Below the pieces are notes generated by a model that did not search any database, was not told the DNA's origin, and saw only the letters and a program-made list of their open reading frames with translations. 64,000 nucleotides of DNA, taken from contig VGTI01000002.1 of assembly GCA_016874735.1 (NCBI GenBank), positions 178,733-242,732 on the forward strand, in the 5' to 3' direction. Source of the DNA: Deltaproteobacteria bacterium (GTDB lineage: Bacteria; Bdellovibrionota_B; Oligoflexia; Oligoflexales; CAIYRB01). The translations under genes were made by a program, and so were the position numbers. Position 1 is the first letter of the stretch. The number at the start of each line of letters is the position of its first letter. This document shows positions 24,550-34,593 of the stretch, in pieces.

Positions 24550-26823
24550 TTAATTCCATAGGTTTTCTAATTCAGTACGGGTCGGATCAAGTCTGGCTTT
24601 AGCGAATCCGACCTCAGGTGATCCCGGGGCCCCTTTATCAACAATCACCTGCCAAAGCTTTTTCGCATCATCTGCATCGCCAACATCATGCAGATATTCT
24701 GACACTGTCCAGTAGTAATGCAGGTAACCACCAATGAGCGGCCAATCCTGCCGCTGCAGGTAGCGACTGGCCATGACCTTTGGGTCTATAGCTTTCAACG
24801 CTGATGCCTCGAGATCGAGGAGTGACAGTGCACAGGACTCATCAGTCTGGAACAAATCAGGCAGGTTAGTGACAATCAAACTGTCGTTATCCTTCTGCGC
24901 AGCAATGGCATCAGCTCCACCCAGAGCATGTAACTTGGAAATAAGTGGATACTCCATATCGCAAACGTAGGATTTATCATTGGCGGCGAAATGCCTAGAT
25001 AGTTTTAGTAGCCACCGCCAATGCCCCGGACCCTGCGCTTGCTGTTGCATGCGCGTCACGTAGGCTTTTGTTAAGGGATCTGGTTGAATATTCCAATTGC
25101 GCTTGAGAAATTCGTGTTGTGTCTTATCGTCACGCGCACGCCATTTTTTATCCTTCGAATTTGCCGCCAACTCCGCAGCGACAACCGCCATACGTAGCTG
25201 CTTCATGTCAGACTCTGGAACTTTGCTGTAGGCTGACCAAAACTCGGCAGCGGATTCAGACCGATGAGCATCGGCATAGGCGGCAAATAAACGCCGCGCT
25301 AAAGCGTCCGGGACTTTCGGGTAAAGTCGCTTTCTGTTTTTCTCAAAAAAGCTCATCGCACTGTATGTGTCCCCAGATTTAAAGTATTTTTCAATCTGAG
25401 TGGCTTGGTATTCCCGTACTGGTGCAACAAATGATTTTAGAAAGTCAGAGTTAGGATAGGTTGCAGCAAAGTCTGCAACGCGCCTGAGCATATCAGCAGA
25501 CCTTTCCCGCTGCGTATAAGAACCAACCTGACATGCCCATGCAAGCTCACGCATGGCTGGAGGCATCTCCGGTCCGACTTTTGCTTCTTCGAGTAGAGAG
25601 CGTGCATGCGAAATATTATTCCCTTCGTAGAAGGGTAACTCTAAACAGGCTTCGCGAACCATCGCCAAGCGTCCAGCCGGTTTAGTACGAAACTCTTGAA
25701 TGACTTTAAAGTATTCAAGTTTGGCCTTTTCCAGATTACCTAACGCGAGATAGGCGTCTGCGTAGCGCAAAGAGGCCCACGCGCGGTATTCAGGATCCAG
25801 TGACTCAGACTCTCCACTCTGATAGACGCTGCCGTTAAGGGCGAAATGCAGCATTTTTTGCGCGTCTGAAAACTTACCTAGCCAAAAAAGTGATTCGGCT
25901 CTGAGCACGAGCTGTGCTGGATTGAATCGCTGCAGGTGATCATCCACCCGAGCTGCCATAGCATAGGCATCTTCAGCCAACTCGTAGTTATTCATATCAA
26001 AGTAAATATCGCCAACACGGGCAAAGGCCATCGCTGCTTGTTCGGGTATGCGATCTTGACGTATAGCGGTATCGAGCTCCTGCACGGCCTCCAAATAGCT
26101 ATGACTCTTCACGTAAGACTCAGCGAGAATACGGTGAAAATCGGAGCGAAATTCCTTACGCCCAGTTTGTCTCAGGAAATTAAGGCCCGTGGTTGCGGCA
26201 CCAAAGGCTCCATCGTACCTCGTATAGCGCCAGTAAATGGCAGCAAGATTGTAAAGTCCCTTTGGCGTGACCTCTTCGAGTAGCGGATCAGGTTGATCGA
26301 CCTTTACGATAAAGGCCCAACTCAAAAAGGTACTGGCATTAGCCATATTCTTGCGAACGTCCGGTGACTCATAATTCAGCGCTTTATCCTGAAGTAGTTG
26401 GGCACCAGAATTGAGAAACGAGTATCCGATGAAGTAATCATTGCGGCGGTGAAAGGGATATTTATTGCCGTAGCGGGCGCGACCGCTTAACCAAGTCGCA
26501 CGGGCTTGATCGAATTTGCCCTCGAGAAAGAGCACACGTCCCCGGTTCAAGTGGTCGATGGGCCGGCCCTCTCCACGTGTGGCCGGCATCTCAATCGTAG
26601 GTTGCTCGAACTTTACATGAATTGGAAATTCAACAGGTTTTAACTTGTAGGGGTACCTCCAAAAGATCTCCTTCGAAATCTCTCGAGTCTCCTCCTTCTG
26701 GTAGAAATCCCCGACAAAGGTATACTTGTCGAGCAACTCGTCCAGGCGTGATTTTTCCGCTGCCAGCGCGCTGCGACTGCTAGCGAGTAGAACGACGATA
26801 ACTGGCCATTTACTGCGGATCAC
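24550..26823 (-). CDS. Large periplasmic TPR protein coupled to motB
   Basis: A 757-residue exported protein. A signal peptide (VIVVLLASSRSALAA) is followed by tetratricopeptide-like helix pairs through most of the length, for example LNRGRVLFLEGKFDQARATW, AMAFARVGDIYFDMNNYELA and ASLRYADAYLALGNLEKAKL. It starts inside the last 14 bases of motB, so translation is coupled to the stator gene. A periplasmic helical-repeat protein made with MotA/MotB may help assemble or anchor the stator; this is inference. No catalytic motif is seen. Confidence 0.8.
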   Translation of the reverse strand: MIRSKWPVIVVLLASSRSALAAEKSRLDELLDKYTFVGDFYQKEETREISKEIFWRYPYKLKPVEFPIHVKFEQPTIEMPATRGEGRPIDHLNRGRVLFLEGKFDQARATWLSGRARYGNKYPFHRRNDYFIGYSFLNSGAQLLQDKALNYESPDVRKNMANASTFLSWAFIVKVDQPDPLLEEVTPKGLYNLAAIYWRYTRYDGAFGAATTGLNFLRQTGRKEFRSDFHRILAESYVKSHSYLEAVQELDTAIRQDRIPEQAAMAFARVGDIYFDMNNYELAEDAYAMAARVDDHLQRFNPAQLVLRAESLFWLGKFSDAQKMLHFALNGSVYQSGESESLDPEYRAWASLRYADAYLALGNLEKAKLEYFKVIQEFRTKPAGRLAMVREACLELPFYEGNNISHARSLLEEAKVGPEMPPAMRELAWACQVGSYTQRERSADMLRRVADFAATYPNSDFLKSFVAPVREYQATQIEKYFKSGDTYSAMSFFEKNRKRLYPKVPDALARRLFAAYADAHRSESAAEFWSAYSKVPESDMKQLRMAVVAAELAANSKDKKWRARDDKTQHEFLKRNWNIQPDPLTKAYVTRMQQQAQGPGHWRWLLKLSRHFAANDKSYVCDMEYPLISKLHALGGADAIAAQKDNDSLIVTNLPDLFQTDESCALSLLDLEASALKAIDPKVMASRYLQRQDWPLIGGYLHYYWTVSEYLHDVGDADDAKKLWQVIVDKGAPGSPEVGFAKARLDPTRTELENLWN

Positions 26824-27616
26824 TTGCCGTCTCGTGATCGTAATCTACGTGGATTTCTATACGCCTGTTTAGCATGCGGCCAGATTCAGTACCGTTGCTG
26901 GCAATGGGGTGGGTGTCCGCATAGCCCGATGCTGAAAGCATAGTGGTCGGGAAATTATGTTTACGTACAAAATACTTGAGCACGTTGGTGGCACGTAGTG
27001 CCGATATCTCCCAGTTACTGTATTCACCCTGAGCTGGTACCGAGTCGGTGTGACCTTGGATGTTGATAGGACGTCCAAGTTCTTTCAGAATTTCGGCTAC
27101 TTGATCCAACTCGCTCAGTGCCTCGCGATTCACTTCCACAGACCCTGGGTCGAAAAAATGGCGGGCCAGCATTTGCAGTTTGAAGCCCTTAGCGGTCCTT
27201 TGAATATCGATGACGCGCTCTTGGCCGGCTCGATTTTTATCGCGAAATTTTTCCTTGCCGTAGAGTCGCTCTTCTAGCTTGACCCTGAGACGGTTCATCT
27301 CCTTATCAATGGTCTTAACTTTGACCGGCGAGGCAGGGTACTTTTCAATCAAAGGTGGTCGGACAGACTGACCCTTGAAGTGCTCAAAGATCCCCATGCC
27401 CTGCTCTTTAGGGCCGGTGCGCCGATCTACTGGGATGTCTGGTAGCGGCGTGTTGAAACTCTCCTGGATTGAGGCAGCTACCTTGACCTCTTGCTTGGCG
27501 CCCTCTTTTTTCAGGGCGAATAACACCACGAATACGGCAAAGAGGAGCGTCACCATGTCGGCATAACTAACTAGCCAACGCTCGTGGTTCTCGAATTCAG
27601 GGCACTTTTGCTTCAC
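26810..27616 (-). CDS. motB: Flagellar motor stator protein MotB
   Basis: A 268-residue stator subunit. A short cytoplasmic N-terminus leads to the single membrane helix WLVSYADMVTLLFAVFVVLF, which carries the proton/ion-binding aspartate D20. A linker with charged residues precedes an OmpA-like peptidoglycan-binding domain containing INIQGHTDSVPAQGEYSNWE and LSASGYADTHPIASN with NRRIEIHV. Its ATG is five bases after the motA stop. The 3' end overlaps the TPR gene. Confidence 0.96.
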   Translation of the reverse strand: MKQKCPEFENHERWLVSYADMVTLLFAVFVVLFALKKEGAKQEVKVAASIQESFNTPLPDIPVDRRTGPKEQGMGIFEHFKGQSVRPPLIEKYPASPVKVKTIDKEMNRLRVKLEERLYGKEKFRDKNRAGQERVIDIQRTAKGFKLQMLARHFFDPGSVEVNREALSELDQVAEILKELGRPINIQGHTDSVPAQGEYSNWEISALRATNVLKYFVRKHNFPTTMLSASGYADTHPIASNGTESGRMLNRRIEIHVDYDHETASDPQ

Positions 27617-27621
27617 CCCGG

Positions 27622-28380
27622 TTACTCCTCGCTATGGTGACCATGGCAGAATACTGCCAATTTTTCTTCTATGACCTTTGGGTTGAGACCAGAGAGGATG
27701 CCGTCGACGCCAATGGAAACCATGGCCCGGGCGTGGCCATCCAAGATCACTTTGCGTTTGATCTTTTTACCGATGGGAATGAAGAAAATGTTGGCAGACC
27801 CCACGCCGTAGAGCGTTGCCACGAATGCAACGGCAATACCGGGACCGATCTGCTCCGGTTTATCCAAATTTTCCATCACGTGAATGAGACCAAGCACGGC
27901 CCCCAAGATACCGATCGTCGGTGCAATAGCGCCGAAGTCCTCCCAGAACTTAACGGCAACCTCGCCCTCCTCTAAGGTCACGTGGGCTTCGGTCTCAAGA
28001 GTATCCCGGATGACATTGGGGTCGGTACCGTCGACGGCTAGCTTGACCGCCTTGGCAAGGGGTGCAAACTTGATGGCATCGCGCTTCTTTTCAAGAGCGA
28101 GGATCGATTCCTTGCGCGCCGTCTGCGCCAAATCGATGACGTCTTTCAGGATTTCATCGGGATTGGCACCGGGGTTCTTCAACCACACGCCTAGAGACTT
28201 AAAGGCAAAGATCACGTCAGGCAGGGGATAAGCCACCATGAGAGCCCCCAAGGCCCCGCCCAGTACGATCATGGCTGCCGTAACCTGGAGAATGGAGGAA
28301 AGGTGGCCGCCCTCGAGAAAGAGACCACCGATAATCATACCCAGCGACAAGACTGGACCGATAAGACTGGTCAAATCCAT
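27622..28380 (-). CDS. motA: Flagellar motor stator protein MotA
   Basis: A 252-residue stator channel subunit with four membrane helices: two near the N-terminus (VLSLGMIIGGLFLEGG, AAMIVLGGALGALMVAY) and two after the cytoplasmic loop (IAPTIGILGAVLGLIHVM and GPGIAVAFVATLYGVG). The loop carries the charged residues that contact the rotor protein FliG. The proline in APTIGILGAVLG is the conserved one at the ion path. Lies between flbD and motB. Confidence 0.96.
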   Translation of the reverse strand: MDLTSLIGPVLSLGMIIGGLFLEGGHLSSILQVTAAMIVLGGALGALMVAYPLPDVIFAFKSLGVWLKNPGANPDEILKDVIDLAQTARKESILALEKKRDAIKFAPLAKAVKLAVDGTDPNVIRDTLETEAHVTLEEGEVAVKFWEDFGAIAPTIGILGAVLGLIHVMENLDKPEQIGPGIAVAFVATLYGVGSANIFFIPIGKKIKRKVILDGHARAMVSIGVDGILSGLNPKVIEEKLAVFCHGHHSEE

Positions 28381-28410
28381 GGTGATTGGCTCCGCGGATT
28401 GTAATCGAAA

Positions 28411-28617
28411 CTAGGGTTTGGAGGAGGATTTGGCTTGAGAGAGGAGTTTCACTCTATACTGTAGCACGCGGCGGTCGATTTCTTCTAGTGACTCACGGAC
28501 AATTAAGCTATCGCCATTTATAAAGGATATGACGCTGTCTGGCGTGGCTTCGATGTACTTAATCGCGTCCAAACTGATAAGAAGCGGTGAATTGTCGAGC
28601 CTAGTCAGATGGATCAC
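28411..28617 (-). CDS. flbD: FlbD-family flagellar protein
   Basis: A 68-residue FlbD-type protein: MIHLTRLDNSPLLISLDAIK at the start, then YIEATPDSVISFINGDSLIVRES. The family is found at the head of motA/motB units in many flagellated bacteria; its exact task is not established. It lies 30 bases upstream of motA and first in the operon flbD-motA-motB-TPR. Confidence 0.9.
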   Translation of the reverse strand: MIHLTRLDNSPLLISLDAIKYIEATPDSVISFINGDSLIVRESLEEIDRRVLQYRVKLLSQAKSSSKP

Positions 28618-28630
28618 AGCTTAGTTTTCC

Positions 28631-28660
28631 TTGTCTAGCTGACACCGTTCGATTTATCGT
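28631..28660 (+). promoter_or_regulatory. Candidate sigma-70 promoter of prfB
   Basis: TTGTCT (28631-28636), 18 bases, TATCGT (28655-28660), each four of six to consensus, 39 bases before the prfB ATG. The position in a short divergent gap supports it; the boxes themselves are weak. Confidence 0.3.
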
Positions 28661-28685
28661 ACGGCCTCGGCACAACCTCTGTCAA
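28656..28685 (-). promoter_or_regulatory. Candidate sigma-70 promoter of the flbD-motAB operon
   Basis: Minus strand: a perfect TTGACA (28685-28680), an 18-base spacer, and TACGAT (28661-28656), 38 bases before the flbD ATG. The -10 box overlaps that of the divergent prfB candidate. Confidence 0.45.
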
Positions 28686-28699
28686 TCTTAGGAAATATC

Positions 28700-29807
28700 A
28701 TGGATTATCAACAGCTTGCCAACGAAACCAAGAAGGCCCACGAGGCTTACACCCGAGTCTGGGGGTTTCTTTGACATCCCGGGGAAGAGGGAGAAGCTCA
28801 AGGCGCTAGACGACAAGGTTAACGCCGACCCCAATTTCTGGAATGACCCGGAAAAGTCCGCTCCTGTGTTAAAAGAAAAAAAAGTGCTCGAACTAGCCCT
28901 GCAGAGAGCCGACAAGTTGGCATCCACCCGGGACGACCTAGCAGCCGCACTTGAGTTAGCGGCAGAGGGTGACGACGACTATCTAACTGAGGCTAACAGC
29001 CTATTTCAGCAACTTTCAGCTGAACTCCAAACGCTAGAGGTGCAGAGCCTGCTTGGGGGGCAGATGGACCTCAACGATGCCGTTGTCACCATCAACTCAG
29101 GGGCCGGTGGCACTGAGTCGCAAGACTGGGTGTCCATCCTCTTCCGTATGTACCTGCGCTATGCCGAGCGCAAGGGCTGGACCACTGAGATCTACGACCT
29201 GCTACCAGGCGAAGAGGCTGGAATTAAGAACGTCACATTTACCGTTGCAGGGCCCTATGCATTCGGAATGCTTAAGTCTGAATCAGGTGTACATCGCCTG
29301 GTACGGATTAGCCCATTTGACTCAAATGCCCGTCGCCATACGAGTTTCGCCTCGGTTTTTGTCTCGCCGGTCGTCGACGACAACATCGAGATTGAGATCA
29401 ATCCCGCCGACCTGCGCGTCGATACCTACCGCGCTAGTGGTGCCGGTGGTCAGCACGTGAATAAGACCGAATCGGCGGTGAGGATCACCCACATACCTAC
29501 CGGGGTCGTGGTCGCAAGTCAGACGCAACGGTCACAGCACCAAAACCGCGACAACTGTATGAAGCTCTTGCGCTCCGCGCTCTACGAGCGCGAGATGGAG
29601 AAAAGACGCAAGGCTCAGGGTGATGTTGAAGCGGCCAAGAGTGACATCTCCTTTGGCAGTCAGATTCGCAACTACGTCCTTCATCCCTACCAGCTGGTCA
29701 AGGATGTGCGTACGGATCATGAGACCTCGGACAGCGGGGGGGTCTTGGACGGGGACATTGAGGCATTCATCAATTCTTATTTAGTGGCTACTCGCAAGCC
29801 GTCTTAG
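28700..29807 (+). CDS. prfB: Peptide chain release factor 2, with programmed +1 frameshift
   Basis: RF2 ends translation at UGA and UAA. The ATG at 28700 opens a frame that reads 24 codons to a TGA at 28772-28774. A +1 slip on CTT-TGA continues into the long frame to 29807, giving 368 residues. Product signs are DIPGKREKLKALDD after the shift, the GGQ loop SGAGGQHVNKTESAVRITH, and the RF2-type SPFDSNARRHTSF. The intact frameshift site implies autoregulation by RF2 level. A start read only in the long frame (28716) would be an artefact. Confidence 0.95.
28761..28775 (+). other. Programmed +1 ribosomal frameshift site of prfB
   Basis: GGGGGTTT followed by CTT TGA C at 28769-28775. It matches the E. 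coli prfB site, in which a Shine-Dalgarno-like G-run lies just upstream of CUU UGA C. The in-frame TGA is at codon 25, and the downstream frame resumes with GAC. Confidence 0.93.
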
Positions 29808-29888
29808 CCCATGGTGAAAACTTAAGGAATACCATACAATAGAATATTGAAGACTTGGTGATTGCCGTTTTAGGAATAGGAGTGCCGC

Positions 29889-31961
29889 ATGGACGCGCAG
29901 AAGCTCTTGGACCTTGTGAACAGCCGCGACTTTGGTCGAGAGTTTGCTGACCTTAATTGGTCTGGATCCTTCCGTGACTACCTTGATGTGGTAGTCGAGA
30001 GGCCTGAGGTGGCTCGGACTGCGTTCCAGCGTTGCTACGACATGATCATGTCGTACGGCACGAGAACTTACACCGAATATAAAAAGGAAATCACTCACTT
30101 CAACTTCTTCGATGATCCAGTCGATAATGGCAAGGATGCCATCTACGGCCTCGATGTCCACTTGCAGAAGCTTGTTCTCGTATTCAAAGCTGGCGCGCAG
30201 CGCTATGGACCGGAAAAGCGCGTCATCTTACTGCACGGCCCCGTTGGTTCGTCAAAATCGACCATCGCGCGCCTCTTAAAGAAGGGTCTCGAGCGCTACT
30301 CGAGGACGCCCGAAGGAGCTCTGTACACCTTTGTTTGGCGTAATCTTGCCGACATAGTCGGTATGGAAGACGTCATGCCCGATCCCATGCACGGAGAGCC
30401 ACTGCACCTCATTCCAGTGGAGCGACGCGAGGCGGTCCTCAAGGCCATCAACCACAACCGCGACCGCGGTCGTCAGGTAGCTATTGAGGGTGACCTCAAT
30501 CCGGCTAGCCGTTACGTCTATCGTGCTTTAATGGAGCACTATCGCGGCGATTGGGAAAAGATGATCGCCAACCATATCGAAGTGCGTCGTTTAGTGTTAT
30601 CCGAGCGTGACCGAGTGGGGATTGGCACCTACCAGCCTAAAGACGAGAAAAACCAGGACTCAACTGAACTCACGGGTGACATCAATTACCGCAAAATAGC
30701 CGAGTACGGTTCCGACTCCGACCCCCGTGCCTTCAACTTCGATGGCGAATTCAACATCGCCAACCGCGGCATCGTTGAATTTATCGAGGTCCTCAAACTC
30801 GACGTTGCGTTCCTCTATGACTTGCTCACGGCAAGTCAGGAGCACAAAATCAAGCCGAAAAAATTCGCGCAGTGCGACATCGATGAGGTCATCATCGGCC
30901 ACACCAACGAACCTGAATTTAAAAAACTGCAAAACAATGAGTTTATGGAAGCTCTGCGCGACCGGACCATCAAGATTGATGTGCCGTATATCACCAAGCT
31001 CCAGGAAGAAATAAAGATCTACGAGAAAGACTTTAATCCCACCTCTGTACCGCACATCCACGTAGCGCCTCACACACTTGAGATGGCGGCCATGTGGTCC
31101 ATTTTGACGCGCCTTGAAGAGCCTAAGAAAGCCAACTTGACGCTGATGCAAAAGCTTAAGCTCTACAACGGTAAGACTACGCAGCAGTTCACTGAGGACA
31201 ACATCAAGGAGCTGCGCAAAGAAGCTAAGCGCGAGGGAATGGAGGGGATTTCTCCACGCTACATTCAGGACAAGATCTCAAATGCTCTGGTAGTCGATAA
31301 GGGTGGGGGTTGTATCAACCCATTCATAGTCCTGAACGAACTAGATTCGGGTCTCAAAGCTCACTCCCTCATTAATAATGAGGAGATTCGCAAGCACTAC
31401 CGCGAGCTGCTCTCTGAGGTCAAACGCGAGTATGAAGATGTGGTCAAACACGAGGTTCAGCGAGCTATTTCTGCTGATGAATCTGCGATCGACAAGCTTT
31501 GCGGTAACTACATCGATAACGTGAAAGCCTATGTGCAGCGGGAAAAAGTGCGCAATCCGTTTACAGGCGCCGACGAAGAGCCTGACGAGCGTTTGATGCG
31601 TGCCATTGAGGAGAAAATCGATATCTCCGAGAGTCGCAAAGATGACTTCCGTCGCGAAATCATGAATTATATCGGGGCACTAGCTCTCGAGCGCCGATCC
31701 TTTGATTTCCGTACTAATGAGCGCCTACACCGTGCCCTTGAACTGAAGTTATTTGAGGACCAAAAGGACACCATCAAACTTACTACGTTGGTGTCGAGCG
31801 TGGTCGACCGCGAAACTCAAGCTAAGATCGACGTGGTTAAAAACCGCCTGATCAAAAACTACGGGTACTGCGAGATTTGCGCTAGCGATGCTCTAAGCTT
31901 CGTTGCCAGCATATTCGCCCGTGGCGATGTCACCAAAGCCGACAAAGACAAACAGCCTTAA
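29889..31961 (+). CDS. prkA: PrkA-family AAA/serine protein kinase
   Basis: A 690-residue PrkA. An AAA-type ATPase region has Walker A in [10 protein letters not shown] near residue 120 and conserved blocks [20 protein letters not shown] and [21 protein letters not shown] (each in parts). The C-terminal half is the kinase-like region with [14 protein letters not shown]. An AGGAG site precedes the ATG. PrkA, YeaH and SpoVR are genetically linked in many bacteria and act in stress, starvation or sporulation responses; here all three are consecutive. Confidence 0.95.
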   Translation: MDAQKLLDLVNSRDFGREFADLNWSGSFRDYLDVVVERPEVARTAFQRCYDMIMSYGTRTYTEYKKEITHFNFFDDPVDNGKDAIYGLDVHLQKLVLVFKAGAQRYGPEKRVILLHGPVGSSKSTIARLLKKGLERYSRTPEGALYTFVWRNLADIVGMEDVMPDPMHGEPLHLIPVERREAVLKAINHNRDRGRQVAIEGDLNPASRYVYRALMEHYRGDWEKMIANHIEVRRLVLSERDRVGIGTYQPKDEKNQDSTELTGDINYRKIAEYGSDSDPRAFNFDGEFNIANRGIVEFIEVLKLDVAFLYDLLTASQEHKIKPKKFAQCDIDEVIIGHTNEPEFKKLQNNEFMEALRDRTIKIDVPYITKLQEEIKIYEKDFNPTSVPHIHVAPHTLEMAAMWSILTRLEEPKKANLTLMQKLKLYNGKTTQQFTEDNIKELRKEAKREGMEGISPRYIQDKISNALVVDKGGGCINPFIVLNELDSGLKAHSLINNEEIRKHYRELLSEVKREYEDVVKHEVQRAISADESAIDKLCGNYIDNVKAYVQREKVRNPFTGADEEPDERLMRAIEEKIDISESRKDDFRREIMNYIGALALERRSFDFRTNERLHRALELKLFEDQKDTIKLTTLVSSVVDRETQAKIDVVKNRLIKNYGYCEICASDALSFVASIFARGDVTKADKDKQP

Positions 31962-31985
31962 GGTCTTTTTTCTAAGAGGTTCCCA

Positions 31986-33095
31986 ATGCCCATGCACATG
32001 GAATCGGACCTCAACCGGTTTCGCAAAATCGTTCGCGGCAAAATCAAAAAGGAACTGCGTCGCTTTATCTCGTCCGGCGATCTGATCGGCAGACAGGGCA
32101 AGAAACGAGTGACGATTCCTTTGCCGCGGATAGACATTCCTCACTTTCAGTACGGCTCCAACGAGCAAGGCGGCGTTGGCCAAGGCCAAGGTGAAGTCGG
32201 GGATCAGGTGGGGCAGGGGGAACCGCAGCCAGGAGAGGGTCAAGCGGGCGACGGTGAGGGACAGCACAGTCTTGAGGTTGATGTCACTCTGCAAGAACTA
32301 GCCGAGATTCTTGGCGAAGAATTGGCGCTGCCCAATATTGAGAATAAAGGCAAAAAGAACATCGAGGACCGTCAGTATAAATATACTGGGATTCTCAAAC
32401 AAGGTCCCGAGTCCCTACGCCATTTTAAGCGCACCTATAAGCAGGCGCTGCGCAGGGCGATTTCATCAGGTACTTACGATCCCGAGAATCCCGTGATCGT
32501 TCCGATCAAAGAAGATAAACGCTATCGCTCGTATCGCGTATATAACCTGCCCGTAGCCAATGCAGCCATCATCTACATGATGGACGTCTCCGGCTCCATG
32601 GGTGACGAACAAAAAGAGATCGTCCGCCTGACTAGCTTTTGGCTCGACACCTGGCTATCCACGCAATATGCGGGACTTGAGCGACGCTATATCATCCATG
32701 ATGCGACTGCTCGGGAAGTGGATCAACAAACCTTCTACCGCACCAAAGAGTCAGGCGGCACCTTAATCAGCTCGGCGTACCGACTCGCACTGAAAATGAT
32801 CGAGGAATCGTTCGATCCATCTGAGTGGAATATTTACCTGTTTCACTTTTCTGACGGTGACAACTGGTCAGGCAACGATACCGCCGAGTGTATGAAACTA
32901 CTCGAGTCCCATTTGATCCCTGCTGCCAACCTTTTTGCCTACGGTCAGGTTGAATCGCGTTATGGTTCGGGACAATTCCTACGAGATTTACAAAAGCATT
33001 TTGGCGACGCTAGTAACAAAATAACCTTAGCGCAAATCAAAGATCGTGACGCTATAGTCGATGCGCTGAAAACCTTCCTTGGTAAAGGCAAATAA
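31986..33095 (+). CDS. yeaH: YeaH/YhbH-family (DUF444) protein with VWA-like fold
   Basis: A 369-residue DUF444 protein. A basic N-terminus ([20 protein letters not shown]) and a Gly/Gln-rich linker around residues 58-95 precede a VWA-like domain. The metal-site DxSxS motif is seen in [16 protein letters not shown], and [13 protein letters not shown] and [12 protein letters not shown] complete the fold. It lies between prkA and spoVR, the usual trio order, and likely bridges them. Confidence 0.94.
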   Translation: MPMHMESDLNRFRKIVRGKIKKELRRFISSGDLIGRQGKKRVTIPLPRIDIPHFQYGSNEQGGVGQGQGEVGDQVGQGEPQPGEGQAGDGEGQHSLEVDVTLQELAEILGEELALPNIENKGKKNIEDRQYKYTGILKQGPESLRHFKRTYKQALRRAISSGTYDPENPVIVPIKEDKRYRSYRVYNLPVANAAIIYMMDVSGSMGDEQKEIVRLTSFWLDTWLSTQYAGLERRYIIHDATAREVDQQTFYRTKESGGTLISSAYRLALKMIEESFDPSEWNIYLFHFSDGDNWSGNDTAECMKLLESHLIPAANLFAYGQVESRYGSGQFLRDLQKHFGDASNKITLAQIKDRDAIVDALKTFLGKGK

Positions 33096-33099
33096 GGTT

Positions 33100-34593
33100 A
33101 TGCACGGCTACAACACGCAACTAACTCCCGAGCTTCAGGACATTGCAGCTAAACTGGCTGATGCCGCACGTGCTGCTGGCCTTGATTTCTTCGACACGAT
33201 CTTTGAGCTCGTCGATTATAAGCAGCTTAACGAAATAGCCGCCTACGGTGGGTTCCCTACGCGCTATCCCCACTGGCGCTGGGGCATGGAATACGAACGT
33301 CTATCGAAAAGTTATACCTATGGCCTCTCGATTATCTATGAGATGGTCATCAACAACGATCCTTGTTACGCGTACCTACTGCGCGCCAACGACCTCGTAT
33401 ACCAAAAGACCGTCATTGCGCACGTCTACGGGCATTGCGATTTTTTTAAGAACAACTACTGGTTCAGTAAGACGAATCGCAAAATGCTGAATCAGATGGC
33501 CAACCATGCCGTTATGATCAGAAAATTTATTGATGATATTGGCCAAGATGACGTCGAATCATTTATCGACACCTGTTTGTCTCTCGAAAACCTGATCGAC
33601 ATCCACGCGCCATTTAAGTCACCGCAAAAGCCACGCAGCGATACCGATGAGTATGGTCGGCCAAAGCCGCCCGCAAAGATCAAAGCCAAGCCCTACATGG
33701 ATACCTATATCAATCCCGCCGAGTTTCTTGAGCATCAGCGGCGCAAACAGGTTGAAGAGGCCCAAAGGGTCAAAAGTTTCCCGGAAAATCCCGAGCGTGA
33801 TGTCCTCAAGTTTCTAATTGATCACGCGCCCATGACTAGCTGGGAAAAGCGCGTTTTAGGCATCATTAGAGACGAGTCTTACTATTTTGCGCCACAAGCC
33901 CAAACAAAAATTCTCAACGAAGGTTGGGCCACCTACTGGCATAGCAAGATGATGACGCAAATTGCTCCCTTGCACGAAAGCGAAATTATCGACTACTGCG
34001 ATCATTTTGCCGGTGTCGTGGCATCTCATCCCGGCAGTTTGAATCCCTACAAACTAGGCGTCGAATTACTACGACACATCGAGCGACGCTGGGATCGCGG
34101 TCAGTTCGGTATCGACTACCTTCACTGCGACGACCCAAAAAAGCGGGCGGAATGGAACAAGAATCTCGGACTAGGTAAGCAGAAGCTCCTCGAAGTCCGA
34201 CGCATCCATAATGACATCACATTTCTGGACGAGTTCTTGGACGAGGATTTCTGTCACGAGTCAAAGATGTTCATCTATGATTACGATAGGCGCTCCAATA
34301 AATATGTAATCTCAAGTCGGGACTTCCGTGAGATTAAGCAGAAGCTACTTCAGCAGCTAACGAATTTTGGCCAGCCGATTATCAAGGTAGTCGACGGTAA
34401 TTTCCGCAATAGAGGCGAGTTGCTGCTGCAGCATAGTCACGAGAGTGTCGACCTAAAACATGACACGACTCTTGAAACGTTGAAGAATCTGCATCGAGTA
34501 TGGAAGCGACCGGTGCACATCGAGACCATGATCGAAGAGGTTAAAAGAAGGATCTCGTATGATGGATCAAACCACCAAATCGAAAAGATTTGA
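33100..34593 (+). CDS. SpoVR-family protein
   Basis: A 497-residue SpoVR. The start region is ELQDIAAKLADAARAAGLDFFD. YGGFPTRYPHWRWGMEYERL, YLLRANDLVYQKTVIAHVYGH, ILNEGWATYWHSKMM and LKHDTTLETLKNLHRVWKRPVH are family blocks rich in histidine and aspartate. Biochemistry of SpoVR is not established. ATG at 33100 lies just after the yeaH stop; an in-frame start inside yeaH is less likely. Its last 35 bases overlap the next gene. Confidence 0.94.
   Translation: MHGYNTQLTPELQDIAAKLADAARAAGLDFFDTIFELVDYKQLNEIAAYGGFPTRYPHWRWGMEYERLSKSYTYGLSIIYEMVINNDPCYAYLLRANDLVYQKTVIAHVYGHCDFFKNNYWFSKTNRKMLNQMANHAVMIRKFIDDIGQDDVESFIDTCLSLENLIDIHAPFKSPQKPRSDTDEYGRPKPPAKIKAKPYMDTYINPAEFLEHQRRKQVEEAQRVKSFPENPERDVLKFLIDHAPMTSWEKRVLGIIRDESYYFAPQAQTKILNEGWATYWHSKMMTQIAPLHESEIIDYCDHFAGVVASHPGSLNPYKLGVELLRHIERRWDRGQFGIDYLHCDDPKKRAEWNKNLGLGKQKLLEVRRIHNDITFLDEFLDEDFCHESKMFIYDYDRRSNKYVISSRDFREIKQKLLQQLTNFGQPIIKVVDGNFRNRGELLLQHSHESVDLKHDTTLETLKNLHRVWKRPVHIETMIEEVKRRISYDGSNHQIEKI

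Noticed and set aside
29053..29460. Long alternative frame inside prfB
   Set aside because: It lies wholly within the conserved RF2 coding sequence and has no family features.
30660..31151. Antisense 163-codon open frame in prkA
   Set aside because: It is a shadow of conserved prkA codons with no ribosome site or recognisable product.
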